Counted from the first letter of the stretch, positions 1-5,756 are shown. The stretch is DNA of 6,269 bases from Caldisphaera sp046536515 (GCF_046536515.1 NZ_JAWDMQ010000068.1:1-6269); one strand, 5' to 3'. Made by a program: numbers and translations. The notes: generated by a model from the letters alone, not told the origin.

Positions 1-12
1 GGGAAGTAGAAA

Positions 13-534
13 ATGGTAAAAATAAATGAATTAATATATTCACTTAACAGCATAGCTAGGAGTGGATGGATGATTAAAGGAGTAGAACCATGTAAGGCAG
101 AAACTGTTTCTCAACATCTTTTTGCATCTGCATTAATAGCACTTGAGATTTCATCAAGTTTGGAAAACGTAGATAAATATAAAGCAGCATCAATAGCTTT
201 AATTCATGATATTGGAGAATCTATTATTGGAGACATAAGTAAAACCGCAAGCGTCGATAAATCCAAGACCGAAAAAGAAGCAATAGAAAAAATTGATGTG
301 AATAAAGACATAAAGCAACTTTATACATTATATGAATCAGGTAATACATTAGAAGGAATAATAGCCAAGATTTCTGATTTATTATCTACATATTTAATTT
401 CATTAAAATATGAAAAAGAAGGCTATAATGTAAGAGAGATTAAAAATAATGTAAGAGAACAAATAATTTTGCTGTCTAAAAAATATAATATAGAAAATAA
501 TGTTATTAAATTTTTAAAGAAAATAGAGGACTAA
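13..534 (+). CDS. HD-domain 5'-deoxynucleotidase (HDDC2/YfbR-like)
   Basis: Predicted cytoplasmic metal-dependent phosphohydrolase of the HD superfamily. Its closest match by eye is the HDDC2/YfbR group, which removes the phosphate from deoxynucleoside 5'-monophosphates and so helps set dNTP pools. Visible motifs are R16-S-G-W19 near the N-terminus, ETVSQH with H35, the central HD pair H65-D66 followed by E69, G73-D74, and a late D122 in ISDLLSTY. This order and spacing match the metal ligands and catalytic residues I recall for E. coli YfbR (R18, H33, H68/D69, E72, D77, D137). At 173 residues the length is normal for the family, and the protein looks intact, all alpha-helical and soluble. 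The ATG lies 12 nt from the window edge, so its promoter and any upstream partner cannot be seen. A 55-nt gap separates it from the next gene on the same strand. The family call is firm; the exact substrate is inferred. Confidence 0.82.
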   Translation: MVKINELIYSLNSIARSGWMIKGVEPCKAETVSQHLFASALIALEISSSLENVDKYKAASIALIHDIGESIIGDISKTASVDKSKTEKEAIEKIDVNKDIKQLYTLYESGNTLEGIIAKISDLLSTYLISLKYEKEGYNVREIKNNVREQIILLSKKYNIENNVIKFLKKIED

Positions 535-541
535 ATTTTGA

Positions 542-547
542 TTTAAA
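542..547 (+). promoter_or_regulatory. Possible box A (TATA-like) for the AmrS-like/amrS pair
   Basis: TTTAAA lies in the 55-nt gap before the gene that starts at 590. A transcription start about 25 nt downstream would give a short leader of roughly 20 nt, which would still include the AGGAG motif at 578-582 that sits 7 nt before the ATG. The surrounding DNA is very AT-rich, so chance occurrence is quite possible. Read-through from the HD gene is the alternative. Confidence 0.35.
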
Positions 548-589
548 ACTAAAGGTTTTCGTATCACATAATTTTATAGGAGAAAAGAA

Positions 590-1456
590 ATGTCTGAGAA
601 TAAAATTCAACTGAAACTACCTATTTCAACTATCGGGATAAGCACAGCAGAAAACATATCATTATATCATTATTTATCTGGAGGGACTTTACTGCGCCTC
701 GTCTTGCCCTCAGAAAATAAAAGCCTAGAATGTAAAGATTATGAAATTTGCCAAATTTATAACCCCAATTTAGATACATTAAAAGAACTTCATTTAATCG
801 ATATAGAAAAATTGGTTAGAACATGGAATGCTGATGGAATAATATTTGAAGGATTTGGTGCACAAGAAATAATTAACAACGAATTTATAGATACTCTAAG
901 AGAAAAATTGAATTTGCCTATTGGGGTTAGAATTTTTGAACCAGCTAATATATATAAAGCTGATTTTATAGTTTATGATCACTTTATAGAATATAACAAT
1001 CTAAAGACTATAAATTTCCTAAAGAACTATGAAGCTTCATACCCTTGGTTAGAGTTACAGCTTTATTATAGAGAGCCCCTTATCGAAAAGTTTTTCCCGT
1101 TTGCTAAAATAGCTGGAGAAAAAGAGATACCAATACATATTTATTTATTAGACAATAAAGGAGGAGGACCCGTTAAAGAGTTATATAAAGAAATTAGAGA
1201 ACTCAATCCTTATGTATACATACATGTTAATTTGTATGGTGAATATATAACTTACTGTTCCAATTGTAATAAACCGGTAGCGTATAGAGAGGATGGAGTG
1301 CTACTTACATTGGAACTAAACAATAGTCGTTGTTGGAACTGTAATAAAGAGTTACCATTTAAAAAAATCATATCGAAAAGATCGAATCAAAAACTAATTA
1401 AAATAAGTGGAGGTGATACTTTATGGTACGATCCGAGAGCGATCCAAATATATTAA
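590..1456 (+). CDS. AmrS-like protein lacking the radical SAM cluster motif (probable pseudoenzyme)
   Basis: I know no established name for this 288-residue protein. By eye it aligns collinearly with the AmrS protein encoded immediately downstream. STAEN (18-22) matches LTAEN; LYHYLSGGTLL (25-35) matches LMHFNPGSSVL; C54-Q55 matches the last cluster Cys and its Q; ADGI (81-84) matches ADGI; PWLEL matches IWIEI; IPIHI matches VPFHL. YVYI plus TYC..C opens a C-terminal ribbon (C223, C226, C248, C251) spaced almost as in AmrS. It lacks the N-terminal four-Cys domain of AmrS. Where AmrS has CxxxCxxC, it has only C48 and C54 (C-x5-C), and the YTYNEP motif is replaced by FEGFGA. It is therefore unlikely to hold a SAM-binding [4Fe-4S] cluster, although the barrel and zinc ribbon look retained. 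The frame is clean and ends 34 nt inside amrS, so this is not a decaying pseudogene. A structural or substrate-binding partner of AmrS is my inference; its actual function is unknown. Confidence 0.7.
   Translation: MSENKIQLKLPISTIGISTAENISLYHYLSGGTLLRLVLPSENKSLECKDYEICQIYNPNLDTLKELHLIDIEKLVRTWNADGIIFEGFGAQEIINNEFIDTLREKLNLPIGVRIFEPANIYKADFIVYDHFIEYNNLKTINFLKNYEASYPWLELQLYYREPLIEKFFPFAKIAGEKEIPIHIYLLDNKGGGPVKELYKEIRELNPYVYIHVNLYGEYITYCSNCNKPVAYREDGVLLTLELNNSRCWNCNKELPFKKIISKRSNQKLIKISGGDTLWYDPRAIQIY
1409..1417 (+). promoter_or_regulatory. Strong Shine-Dalgarno site for amrS
   Basis: GGAGGTGAT is a full complement to the usual archaeal 16S rRNA 3' end (AUCACCUCC) and stands 5 nt before the ATG at 1423. 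It lies within the coding sequence of the upstream gene. It fixes the amrS start and indicates initiation on a polycistronic message, because leaderless first genes would not need it. Confidence 0.85.
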
Positions 1457-2526
1457 AAAATCATATAAGATTAGCTAAGTTTTGGACCCCTATTAAGGAA
1501 AGGGAAAAATGGGTAAAGTGTAATTTATGTCATAGAAGGTGCTTAATAGCACCTAACGCATGGGGAGTTTGCGGAGTTAGAAAGAATATAGATGGAAAAC
1601 TATACACCATGGTATACGGTTTGCTAACAGCTGAAAATGTTGATCCTATAGAAAAGAAGCCCCTAATGCATTTTAATCCTGGCAGTTCTGTATTAAGCAT
1701 ATCAACAGTTGGTTGTGACTTCTTCTGCTCTTTTTGCCAAAACTGGGAAATTAGCCAAAGTAGGCTTGAAAAAGGGCTTTACGGAGAAAAAAAGACACCA
1801 CAAGAAATAATAGACGACGCCATAAAAGTTAAAGCGGATGGAATTTCCTATACATATAACGAACCAACTATAATGTATGAATTCATGTACGACACAGCTG
1901 TTTTAGCCAAGAAAAATAACCTATTTAATACCATGGTAACAAACGGCTATATGACTCCAGAAGCTGTTGATGAAATAGGAAACTTTTTTGATGCAGCAAC
2001 AGTTGATTTTAAGGGTGGAGGAAATAAGGAGTTTTATAGAAAATATATGGGAGTACCAGATCCTGAGCCAATATTCGAAACTTTAAAAGCAATGAAAGAA
2101 AAGAAAATTTGGATAGAAATAACTAACCTTGTTGTGCCTAAAGTCGGAGATAAAGAGGAAGATATAAAAAGGCTTTCAAAATGGATAGTAGATAACCTGG
2201 GAGATAACGTACCTTTCCATCTCCTAAGATTTCACCCAGATTATAAAATGCTTGACAGCGAAGATACTCCAGTAAAAACATTAGAAAAGCTTGCAAAAAT
2301 CGCAAAAAACGAAGGTTTAAAATATGTTTACATAGGTAACGTACCAGGACATGAACTAGAACATACTTATTGCCCAAAGTGTGGATATCCTCTAATAGAA
2401 AGATACGGCTTTTATATAACAGCATGGAGACTAACAGAAGACAATAAGTGCCCCAAATGTGGAACAAAGATAGATATTATTGGTAAGAAAAGAAACTCAT
2501 CCCCATTTTCACTCTCTATAATATAG
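1423..2526 (+). CDS. amrS: AmmeMemoRadiSam system radical SAM enzyme
   Basis: Radical SAM protein of the AmrS family (related to the PflA/activase group), found across archaea and bacteria with AMMECR1 and MEMO-type proteins. Its substrate is not settled as far as I know. The 367 residues show, in order: an N-terminal Cys domain (C33, C36, C40, C50); the family stretch LYTMVYGLLTAENVDPIEKK (60-79); the cluster motif C98-x3-C102-x2-C105 followed by QN, which binds the [4Fe-4S] and SAM; YTYNEPT (143-149), the position of the SAM-contacting GGEP-type motif; FHLLRFHPDY (late barrel); and a C-terminal zinc ribbon (C317, C320, C343, C346). All catalytic elements are present. The start is set by a near-ideal Shine-Dalgarno site. 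The gene overlaps the upstream AmrS-like gene by 34 nt, implying coupled translation. No AMMECR1 or MEMO gene is in the window. A tail of about 14 residues after the ribbon (KKRNSSPFSLSII) looks unconserved. Confidence 0.93.
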   Translation: MVRSESDPNILKNHIRLAKFWTPIKEREKWVKCNLCHRRCLIAPNAWGVCGVRKNIDGKLYTMVYGLLTAENVDPIEKKPLMHFNPGSSVLSISTVGCDFFCSFCQNWEISQSRLEKGLYGEKKTPQEIIDDAIKVKADGISYTYNEPTIMYEFMYDTAVLAKKNNLFNTMVTNGYMTPEAVDEIGNFFDAATVDFKGGGNKEFYRKYMGVPDPEPIFETLKAMKEKKIWIEITNLVVPKVGDKEEDIKRLSKWIVDNLGDNVPFHLLRFHPDYKMLDSEDTPVKTLEKLAKIAKNEGLKYVYIGNVPGHELEHTYCPKCGYPLIERYGFYITAWRLTEDNKCPKCGTKIDIIGKKRNSSPFSLSII

Positions 2527-2544
2527 ATAAACTATATAACTTAT

Positions 2545-2563
2545 ATTATTTAAAATAATTTTT
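2545..2563 (+). terminator. Possible terminator of amrS transcript
   Basis: An inverted repeat (ATTATT, 3-nt loop TAA, AATAAT) begins about 19 nt after the amrS stop and runs into TTTTT. The stem is short and all A-T, so at high temperature the T tract would be the effective signal, as is usual for archaeal RNA polymerase. AT-rich DNA makes such patterns common. Confidence 0.35.
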
Positions 2564-2625
2564 AATTAGCGAAGAAATTATTAAACATAATAAACTTTTA
2601 ATACAAATTATAGTTTATTTAGATT

Positions 2626-2643
2626 GAAAGAAATCATTATAAA
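2626..2643 (+). promoter_or_regulatory. BRE/TATA-box promoter for the zinc-ribbon gene
   Basis: A purine-rich BRE-like stretch (GAAAGAAA) is followed by TTATAAA at 2637-2643. A start about 25 nt downstream (near 2666) would give a leader of about 28 nt that includes a weak GGTG at 2682-2685, eight nt before the ATG at 2694. Position and composition fit an archaeal promoter well; no direct evidence of use is available. Confidence 0.55.
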
Positions 2644-2693
2644 CTCTGCCAGATAAAGAAGATAGGGCAACAGAGAGAACTGGTGTGTAGGAT

Positions 2694-2984
2694 ATGATGT
2701 TTTGTCCTAAGTGTGGAGGAGTGATGATACCAATAAAAAAGAATGGGAAGACAATATTAAGATGCACAAAATGCGGTTACGAAATGGAAGCTCCATCAAA
2801 TACCGTAAATGAATACAAGACAGTATCAAAAACAACAGAAAAAGAAAAAGTACTAACAACAAAGACTATTGGACAAGAGCAAAATGTTGACAGCGAAGAA
2901 AATAAAGAAGAACTGGAACAAGCAAAAGAAGATTATTATGAGCTAGTCTTAGATCAAATGGGAGAATATGGAGATCAAATTTAA
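2694..2984 (+). CDS. Single-ribbon RpoM/TFS-like zinc protein
   Basis: The protein has 96 residues. Residues 3-30 form the N-terminal zinc ribbon typical of archaeal transcription factor S and RNA polymerase subunits Rpb9/RpoM: FCPKCGGVMIP, then GK..LRCTKCGYE, with ligands C4, C7, C24 and C27. In TFS this domain docks on RNA polymerase. What follows is unusual: a Ser/Thr/Lys linker (about 34-60) and a strongly acidic tail (about 65-96), with no second ribbon and none of the QTRxxDEPxTxF residues that drive transcript cleavage in TFS/TFIIS. Only 27 nt remain before the next gene, so a frameshifted second ribbon cannot be hidden there. It is therefore not a cleavage factor as it stands. It may modulate polymerase by competing with TFS or by presenting the acidic tail, but that is inference. 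Met-2 (ATG at 2697) is an alternative start. It converges on the gene at 3012-3722. Confidence 0.75.
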   Translation: MMFCPKCGGVMIPIKKNGKTILRCTKCGYEMEAPSNTVNEYKTVSKTTEKEKVLTTKTIGQEQNVDSEENKEELEQAKEDYYELVLDQMGEYGDQI

Positions 2985-3011
2985 AAATTTCAATTCTTAA
3001 AGTTAGCTTTA

Positions 3012-3722
3012 CTATTTAAATAAACTGCCCATGCGATTTATTTCATCCGATACTTCATCTAAATCCTTGTGAGTATCTATACTTCTCCAATAATATTTAG
3101 GTATTTCAAATTTTACTGCAACCATCTTACCTTCAGAAGAAAGCTTCGGGAAAGTTGTCATCTCTATATCTCCCTTATTTGGTAAATATTCTATTATTTC
3201 CGGTTTGAAAGCATAAATACCTGCATTAATCCAATAATCGTAAAGTATGGGCTTTTCTTTAAACCCTTTAACGAATCCATTATTATCTATATCTAATACA
3301 CCATAGGGGCTTCTTAACGGAACAACTGCCATAGCTGCTATAACGTTTTCTTTTAAAGAAGACAATAATATATTCGGGTTAATGTTAGTAATGATATCCC
3401 CATTAGTAACTAAAAACTTTTCGTGATTTTTATATATATGACTGGCCTTTTTTAGTGCACCTCCAGTCCCCAAAGGTTCGTCTTCAACCACATAAGAAAT
3501 CGACACTCCATATTTATAACCACTACCTAATTCTTCAATGAGTTTCTCTTTATGATATCCTACTAAAAGGGCTACTTCATCTATACCATAGTGCTTTAAC
3601 CATTCCAATTGGTAAACTATTACAGGCTTATCATTAATTGTAACCAATGGTTTGGGTTTATCTAAAGTTAGAGGTCTTAGCCTCTTACCGTATCCACCAG
3701 CTAATATTAAAGCAAGACTCAT
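3012..3722 (-). CDS. Sugar-phosphate nucleotidyltransferase, short form
   Basis: Predicted to make an NDP-sugar from NTP and a sugar 1-phosphate with release of pyrophosphate, supplying surface polysaccharide or protein glycosylation. The Rossmann-like GT-A fold is marked by LILAGGYGKRLRPLT (5-19), DKPKPLV (21-27, K24 the phosphate-contacting Lys), E80 and PLGTGGAL (83-90) for base and sugar binding, NGD (107-109, metal ligand D109), G141, EKP (156-158), N166 in WINAG, and the second metal ligand D216 in SIDTHKDL. At 236 residues it is the catalytic domain alone, without the left-handed beta-helix found in longer GlmU- or ManC-type enzymes. The MPG1-like sequence suggests mannose-1-phosphate guanylyltransferase, but glucose-1-phosphate uridylyl- or thymidylyltransferase cannot be excluded. 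It lies 18 nt downstream of tRNA-Phe and has a GGTGA ribosome binding site, so it is probably transcribed with the tRNA. Confidence 0.88.
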   Translation of the reverse strand: MSLALILAGGYGKRLRPLTLDKPKPLVTINDKPVIVYQLEWLKHYGIDEVALLVGYHKEKLIEELGSGYKYGVSISYVVEDEPLGTGGALKKASHIYKNHEKFLVTNGDIITNINPNILLSSLKENVIAAMAVVPLRSPYGVLDIDNNGFVKGFKEKPILYDYWINAGIYAFKPEIIEYLPNKGDIEMTTFPKLSSEGKMVAVKFEIPKYYWRSIDTHKDLDEVSDEINRMGSLFK

Positions 3723-3728
3723 TATATT

Positions 3729-3734
3729 TCACCC
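3729..3734 (-). promoter_or_regulatory. Shine-Dalgarno site of the nucleotidyltransferase
   Basis: On the - strand GGGTGA sits 6 nt before the ATG (3722-3720). GGTGA pairs with UCACC at the archaeal 16S 3' end. It lies within the 18-nt spacer between tRNA-Phe and the coding sequence, showing that the message has a leader and supporting transcription from upstream of the tRNA. Confidence 0.75.
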
Positions 3735-3740
3735 AGAATT

Positions 3741-3812
3741 TGCCGCCGCGGGGATTTGAACCCCGGACCGCCCGGTCTTCAGCCGGGCGCTCTCCCGCTG
3801 AGCTACGGCGGC
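3741..3812 (-). tRNA. tRNA-Phe (GAA)
   Basis: A complete 72-nt cloverleaf reads on the - strand. The acceptor stem is GCCGCCG/CGGCGGC (7 bp) with discriminator A. The D arm is GCTC/GAGC with loop AGCGGGA. The anticodon arm is CCCGG/CCGGG with loop CTGAAGA, giving anticodon GAA. The variable loop is CGGTC, and the T arm is CGGGG/CCCCG with loop TTCAAAT. All stems are fully paired. There is no intron, and the 3' CCA is not encoded, so it must be added after transcription. G37 beside the anticodon is the usual substrate for wyosine-type modification in archaeal tRNA-Phe. The very high G+C content (54/72) suggests a thermophile. Confidence 0.97.
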
Positions 3813-3836
3813 TCCCTCTTACCTATGACAATTTAG

Positions 3837-3848
3837 AAAATATAAAAA
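3837..3848 (-). promoter_or_regulatory. TATA-box promoter for tRNA-Phe
   Basis: On the - strand TTTTTATATTTT is centred about 31 nt upstream of the mature tRNA 5' end, so transcription would begin only a few nt before it. A second TATA-like element, TTTATAAAT at 3864-3872, would start transcription about 25 nt further upstream and is an alternative. One of these probably also drives the downstream nucleotidyltransferase. Confidence 0.6.
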
Positions 3849-3891
3849 TATCTCGTCCCTCTATTTATAAATATTGAATTCCTCATCCTTT

Positions 3892-3909
3892 AGAAAGAAA
3901 CCAAAATAA
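3892..3909 (-). terminator. Possible T-rich terminator after the aIF2 gamma-PIN operon
   Basis: About 26 nt past the PIN-gene stop, the - strand reads TTATTTTGGTTTCTTTCT. It is a pyrimidine/T-rich tract without a hairpin, as is common at archaeal 3' ends. Its position between the operon and the tRNA promoter suits a terminator, but the evidence is compositional only. Confidence 0.35.
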
Positions 3910-3934
3910 TTTAATCAAATAATTTTAAGAACAA

Positions 3935-4351
3935 CTAAGATATTCTCCATTCTATTTCAAGCATTGATTTTGAGTCTCTATAGTATATAGTAGGTATCCC
4001 GATGATTCTTAACCTACTCCTGAGTTCTTTATCATTTGTAGCAACATAAACTATCTCTCCTCTATTTTTTAATTCCAGCGAAGCGTGGAAAATAGAGTCA
4101 TCTGCATCAATTTCTGTAGTATCGATTATAGGAACCTTATTAACATTAATTAAGTTAAGCCCAAAATTAATTTCCTTATATATTTTTTTGTCTTTATTAA
4201 GACTAGCTATTTTTTTAAGTTCCTCTATTACACTAGTTGTTGTAATTAATTCAACTTTCTGCTCCAATATATCATAGAACATAGATAAAGTAATGACCCC
4301 TTGACCGAGCATAATTATAATGTTAGAATCCAATATTACCTTGGGGTTCAC
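3935..4351 (-). CDS. PIN-domain nuclease (Fcf1/VapC-like), coupled to aIF2 gamma
   Basis: PIN-domain protein, a Mg-dependent single-strand RNase fold. Numbered from the GTG at 4351 (138 codons), the acidic residues expected of a PIN active site are visible: D8 in KVILDSN, E43/E44 in SVIEELKKIA, D84-D85 in DADDSIFHAS, and D107 in VATNDKELRSRL, followed by the GIPTIYYR ending typical of Fcf1-like PIN proteins. I prefer this GTG because it overlaps the aIF2 gamma stop as GTGA, the usual coupled arrangement, and leaves a normal short lead-in to the first beta-strand. An in-frame GTG at 4384 would add 11 residues and give a 37-nt overlap. Similar PIN genes sit beside aIF2 gamma in many archaea, often followed by RNA polymerase rpoE genes, which are absent here. 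A role in rRNA or mRNA processing is likely but unproven. No antitoxin-like neighbour is present, so a toxin role is less likely. Confidence 0.8.
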   Translation of the reverse strand: MNPKVILDSNIIIMLGQGVITLSMFYDILEQKVELITTTSVIEELKKIASLNKDKKIYKEINFGLNLINVNKVPIIDTTEIDADDSIFHASLELKNRGEIVYVATNDKELRSRLRIIGIPTIYYRDSKSMLEIEWRIS

Positions 4352-5592
4352 TTGTTTACTAGCCCCCAACCTATTAATCTCCACCTTCCGGCTATCCTTC
4401 TACTAACTGCAACCCTTAACCCTTTCCAAGCTATAACAGGCCTTTTTAATTTAACTGAAACTACTTCTTTATTAAAAGAACTAACTGTTCCTATAGTTAG
4501 ACTTGCACCAACAGCTAACATTAAGACTTCATTTTTAGTTAAAGGATCAACTTTGATTTCTTCTTTTGATCCAACAACATTCTTAAACAAATGATACTCA
4601 AACTCTAAATCATTAATTGCTGGAGGCAATAAACCAGGTTTCCCTACTATATTGCCAACCAGATTATCTGATTTAGTTAAAGTAGGATCAAGCTTTGTAC
4701 CTATAGCAACTAAACCACCAGGTTTGGCTTCTTCTACTTCATATTTTCCAAATCTTAAGCTTGTAATTTCAGTCGTTATAGGCTCATATTTTTCTGCATT
4801 TCCAGACTGCAAACCTGGGCCTATTTCTATCTCGTCTCCTATCTTAAATTTTCCTTGTATTATTGAACCTCCAATTATACCTCCTACCAAATCTTCTGGC
4901 TTTGTGCCGGGCCTATTAACATCAAAGCTCCTTACTACAAACATTAACGGATTACTATTCTCATCTCTTTTTGGAGTTGGTATATATTTTTCTATAGCAG
5001 CTAGCAATGCGTCAATATTAACTCTCTTAAGAGAGCTTACGGGAATTATTGGTGCATTTTCTGCCCATGTATTATGTAAAAACTTTTTAATTTCATTATA
5101 GCTTTCCTTAGCCCTCTCTGGAGATACTACATCAATCTTGTTCTGAACTACTACGAGATTTCTTATACCTAAAATGTCAAGTGCCAAAAAATGCTCCAAC
5201 GTTTGTGGTTGAGGGGTATTTTCGTTTGCAGCTATAACTAATAGAGCCCCATCCATTAATGCTGCACCTGATAGCATAGTAGCCATCAATATTTCATGAC
5301 CGGGGGCATCAACATATGATATTCTCCTGACCAGCTTTGGTTTTGAGCCAGGAGAGCACTCACAAACTGGCTCTGGAGAGTACTTTTCCGGATATCCACA
5401 TTCTACACATTCCCATACTTCTCCGTCCGCAAATCCTAATTTTATTGTCATTCCTCTTTTGATTTCTTCACTATGCCTCATAGTCCACGTTCCTGTTAAA
5501 GCCTGAACAAGGGTTGTCTTACCATGATCTACATGACCTACAATACCAATGTTAACGTTAGGTTGCATGTTTTCTAATGTTGTTTCTGACAT
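4348..5592 (-). CDS. eif2g: Translation initiation factor aIF2 subunit gamma
   Basis: GTP-binding core of archaeal aIF2, which carries methionylated initiator tRNA to the small ribosomal subunit together with the alpha and beta subunits. The 414 residues match the family length. The G domain shows GHVDHGKT (19-26, P-loop), RGMTIKLG (46-53, switch 1 with T49), a zinc knuckle (C62, C65, C77, C79), DAPGHE (95-100, switch 2), NKID (151-154) and SSL (186-188). The two beta-barrel domains follow, containing VRSFDVNRPGT, GGIIGGSIIQG, AKPGGLVAIGT and the C-terminal RRIAGRWRLIGWG. The start ATG (5592-5590) is followed by a short unstructured lead; M9 is an alternative. No GGTGA site precedes the ATG, which fits a leaderless or very short leader mRNA. 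It heads an operon with the PIN-domain gene and diverges from the peroxiredoxin gene. Confidence 0.97.
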   Translation of the reverse strand: MSETTLENMQPNVNIGIVGHVDHGKTTLVQALTGTWTMRHSEEIKRGMTIKLGFADGEVWECVECGYPEKYSPEPVCECSPGSKPKLVRRISYVDAPGHEILMATMLSGAALMDGALLVIAANENTPQPQTLEHFLALDILGIRNLVVVQNKIDVVSPERAKESYNEIKKFLHNTWAENAPIIPVSSLKRVNIDALLAAIEKYIPTPKRDENSNPLMFVVRSFDVNRPGTKPEDLVGGIIGGSIIQGKFKIGDEIEIGPGLQSGNAEKYEPITTEITSLRFGKYEVEEAKPGGLVAIGTKLDPTLTKSDNLVGNIVGKPGLLPPAINDLEFEYHLFKNVVGSKEEIKVDPLTKNEVLMLAVGASLTIGTVSSFNKEVVSVKLKRPVIAWKGLRVAVSRRIAGRWRLIGWGLVNK

Positions 5593-5628
5593 ATTGTTTA
5601 TCCCTAACCATTTATGCTAAGATAAAAG

Positions 5629-5636
5629 TTTAAAAG
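5629..5636 (-). promoter_or_regulatory. Possible TATA box for eif2g
   Basis: On the - strand CTTTTAAA lies about 40 nt before the ATG, placing the transcript start roughly 10-15 nt upstream of the coding sequence. A neighbouring CTTTTATC (5628-5621) would give an even shorter leader. Either agrees with the lack of a Shine-Dalgarno site. Confidence 0.45.
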
Positions 5637-5711
5637 CAATATATGAAAAAGGTAATTTAAAATTTTTATAACACTACCAAAATCTAGGAACTATTTTGTT
5701 ATTTATATCTA

Positions 5712-5720
5712 TATTTAAAA
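5712..5720 (+). promoter_or_regulatory. Possible TATA box for the peroxiredoxin gene
   Basis: TATTTAAAA would start transcription about 25 nt downstream, near 5742, leaving a leader of about 27 nt that contains the AGGTGA site. A later TATA-like run (about 5730-5737) would start inside the ribosome binding site, so I favour the upstream one. The region is very AT-rich, so the choice is tentative. Confidence 0.4.
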
Positions 5721-5756
5721 TCTCCAAAATTATATTTCTAAATAGAAATATATAGC

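Noticed and set aside
590..1456. Reading the AmrS-like gene as a decaying pseudogene
   Set aside because: The frame is intact for 288 codons, the zinc ribbon is retained, and its 3' end carries the ribosome binding site of amrS, so it appears to be a working gene.
2138..2467. - strand open frame opposite amrS
   Set aside because: It covers the conserved C-terminal part of AmrS in antisense, and its leucine-rich hydrophobic composition is typical of antisense reading.
2721..2730. C-box-like GTGATGA as a possible C/D box sRNA
   Set aside because: No matching CTGA D box or C'/D' pair follows at the needed distance, and the motif lies inside the coding sequence of the zinc-ribbon protein.
3647..3877. 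Open frame on the + strand across the tRNA
   Set aside because: Its middle (PPRGFEPRTARSSAG) is the antisense of the tRNA-Phe gene, a well-known source of spurious proteins; the rest is antisense to the nucleotidyltransferase and intergenic DNA.
4301..5101. Two + strand open frames opposite eif2g
   Set aside because: They are antisense shadows of a clear, full-length aIF2 gamma gene, with no recognisable motif and no ribosome binding site.
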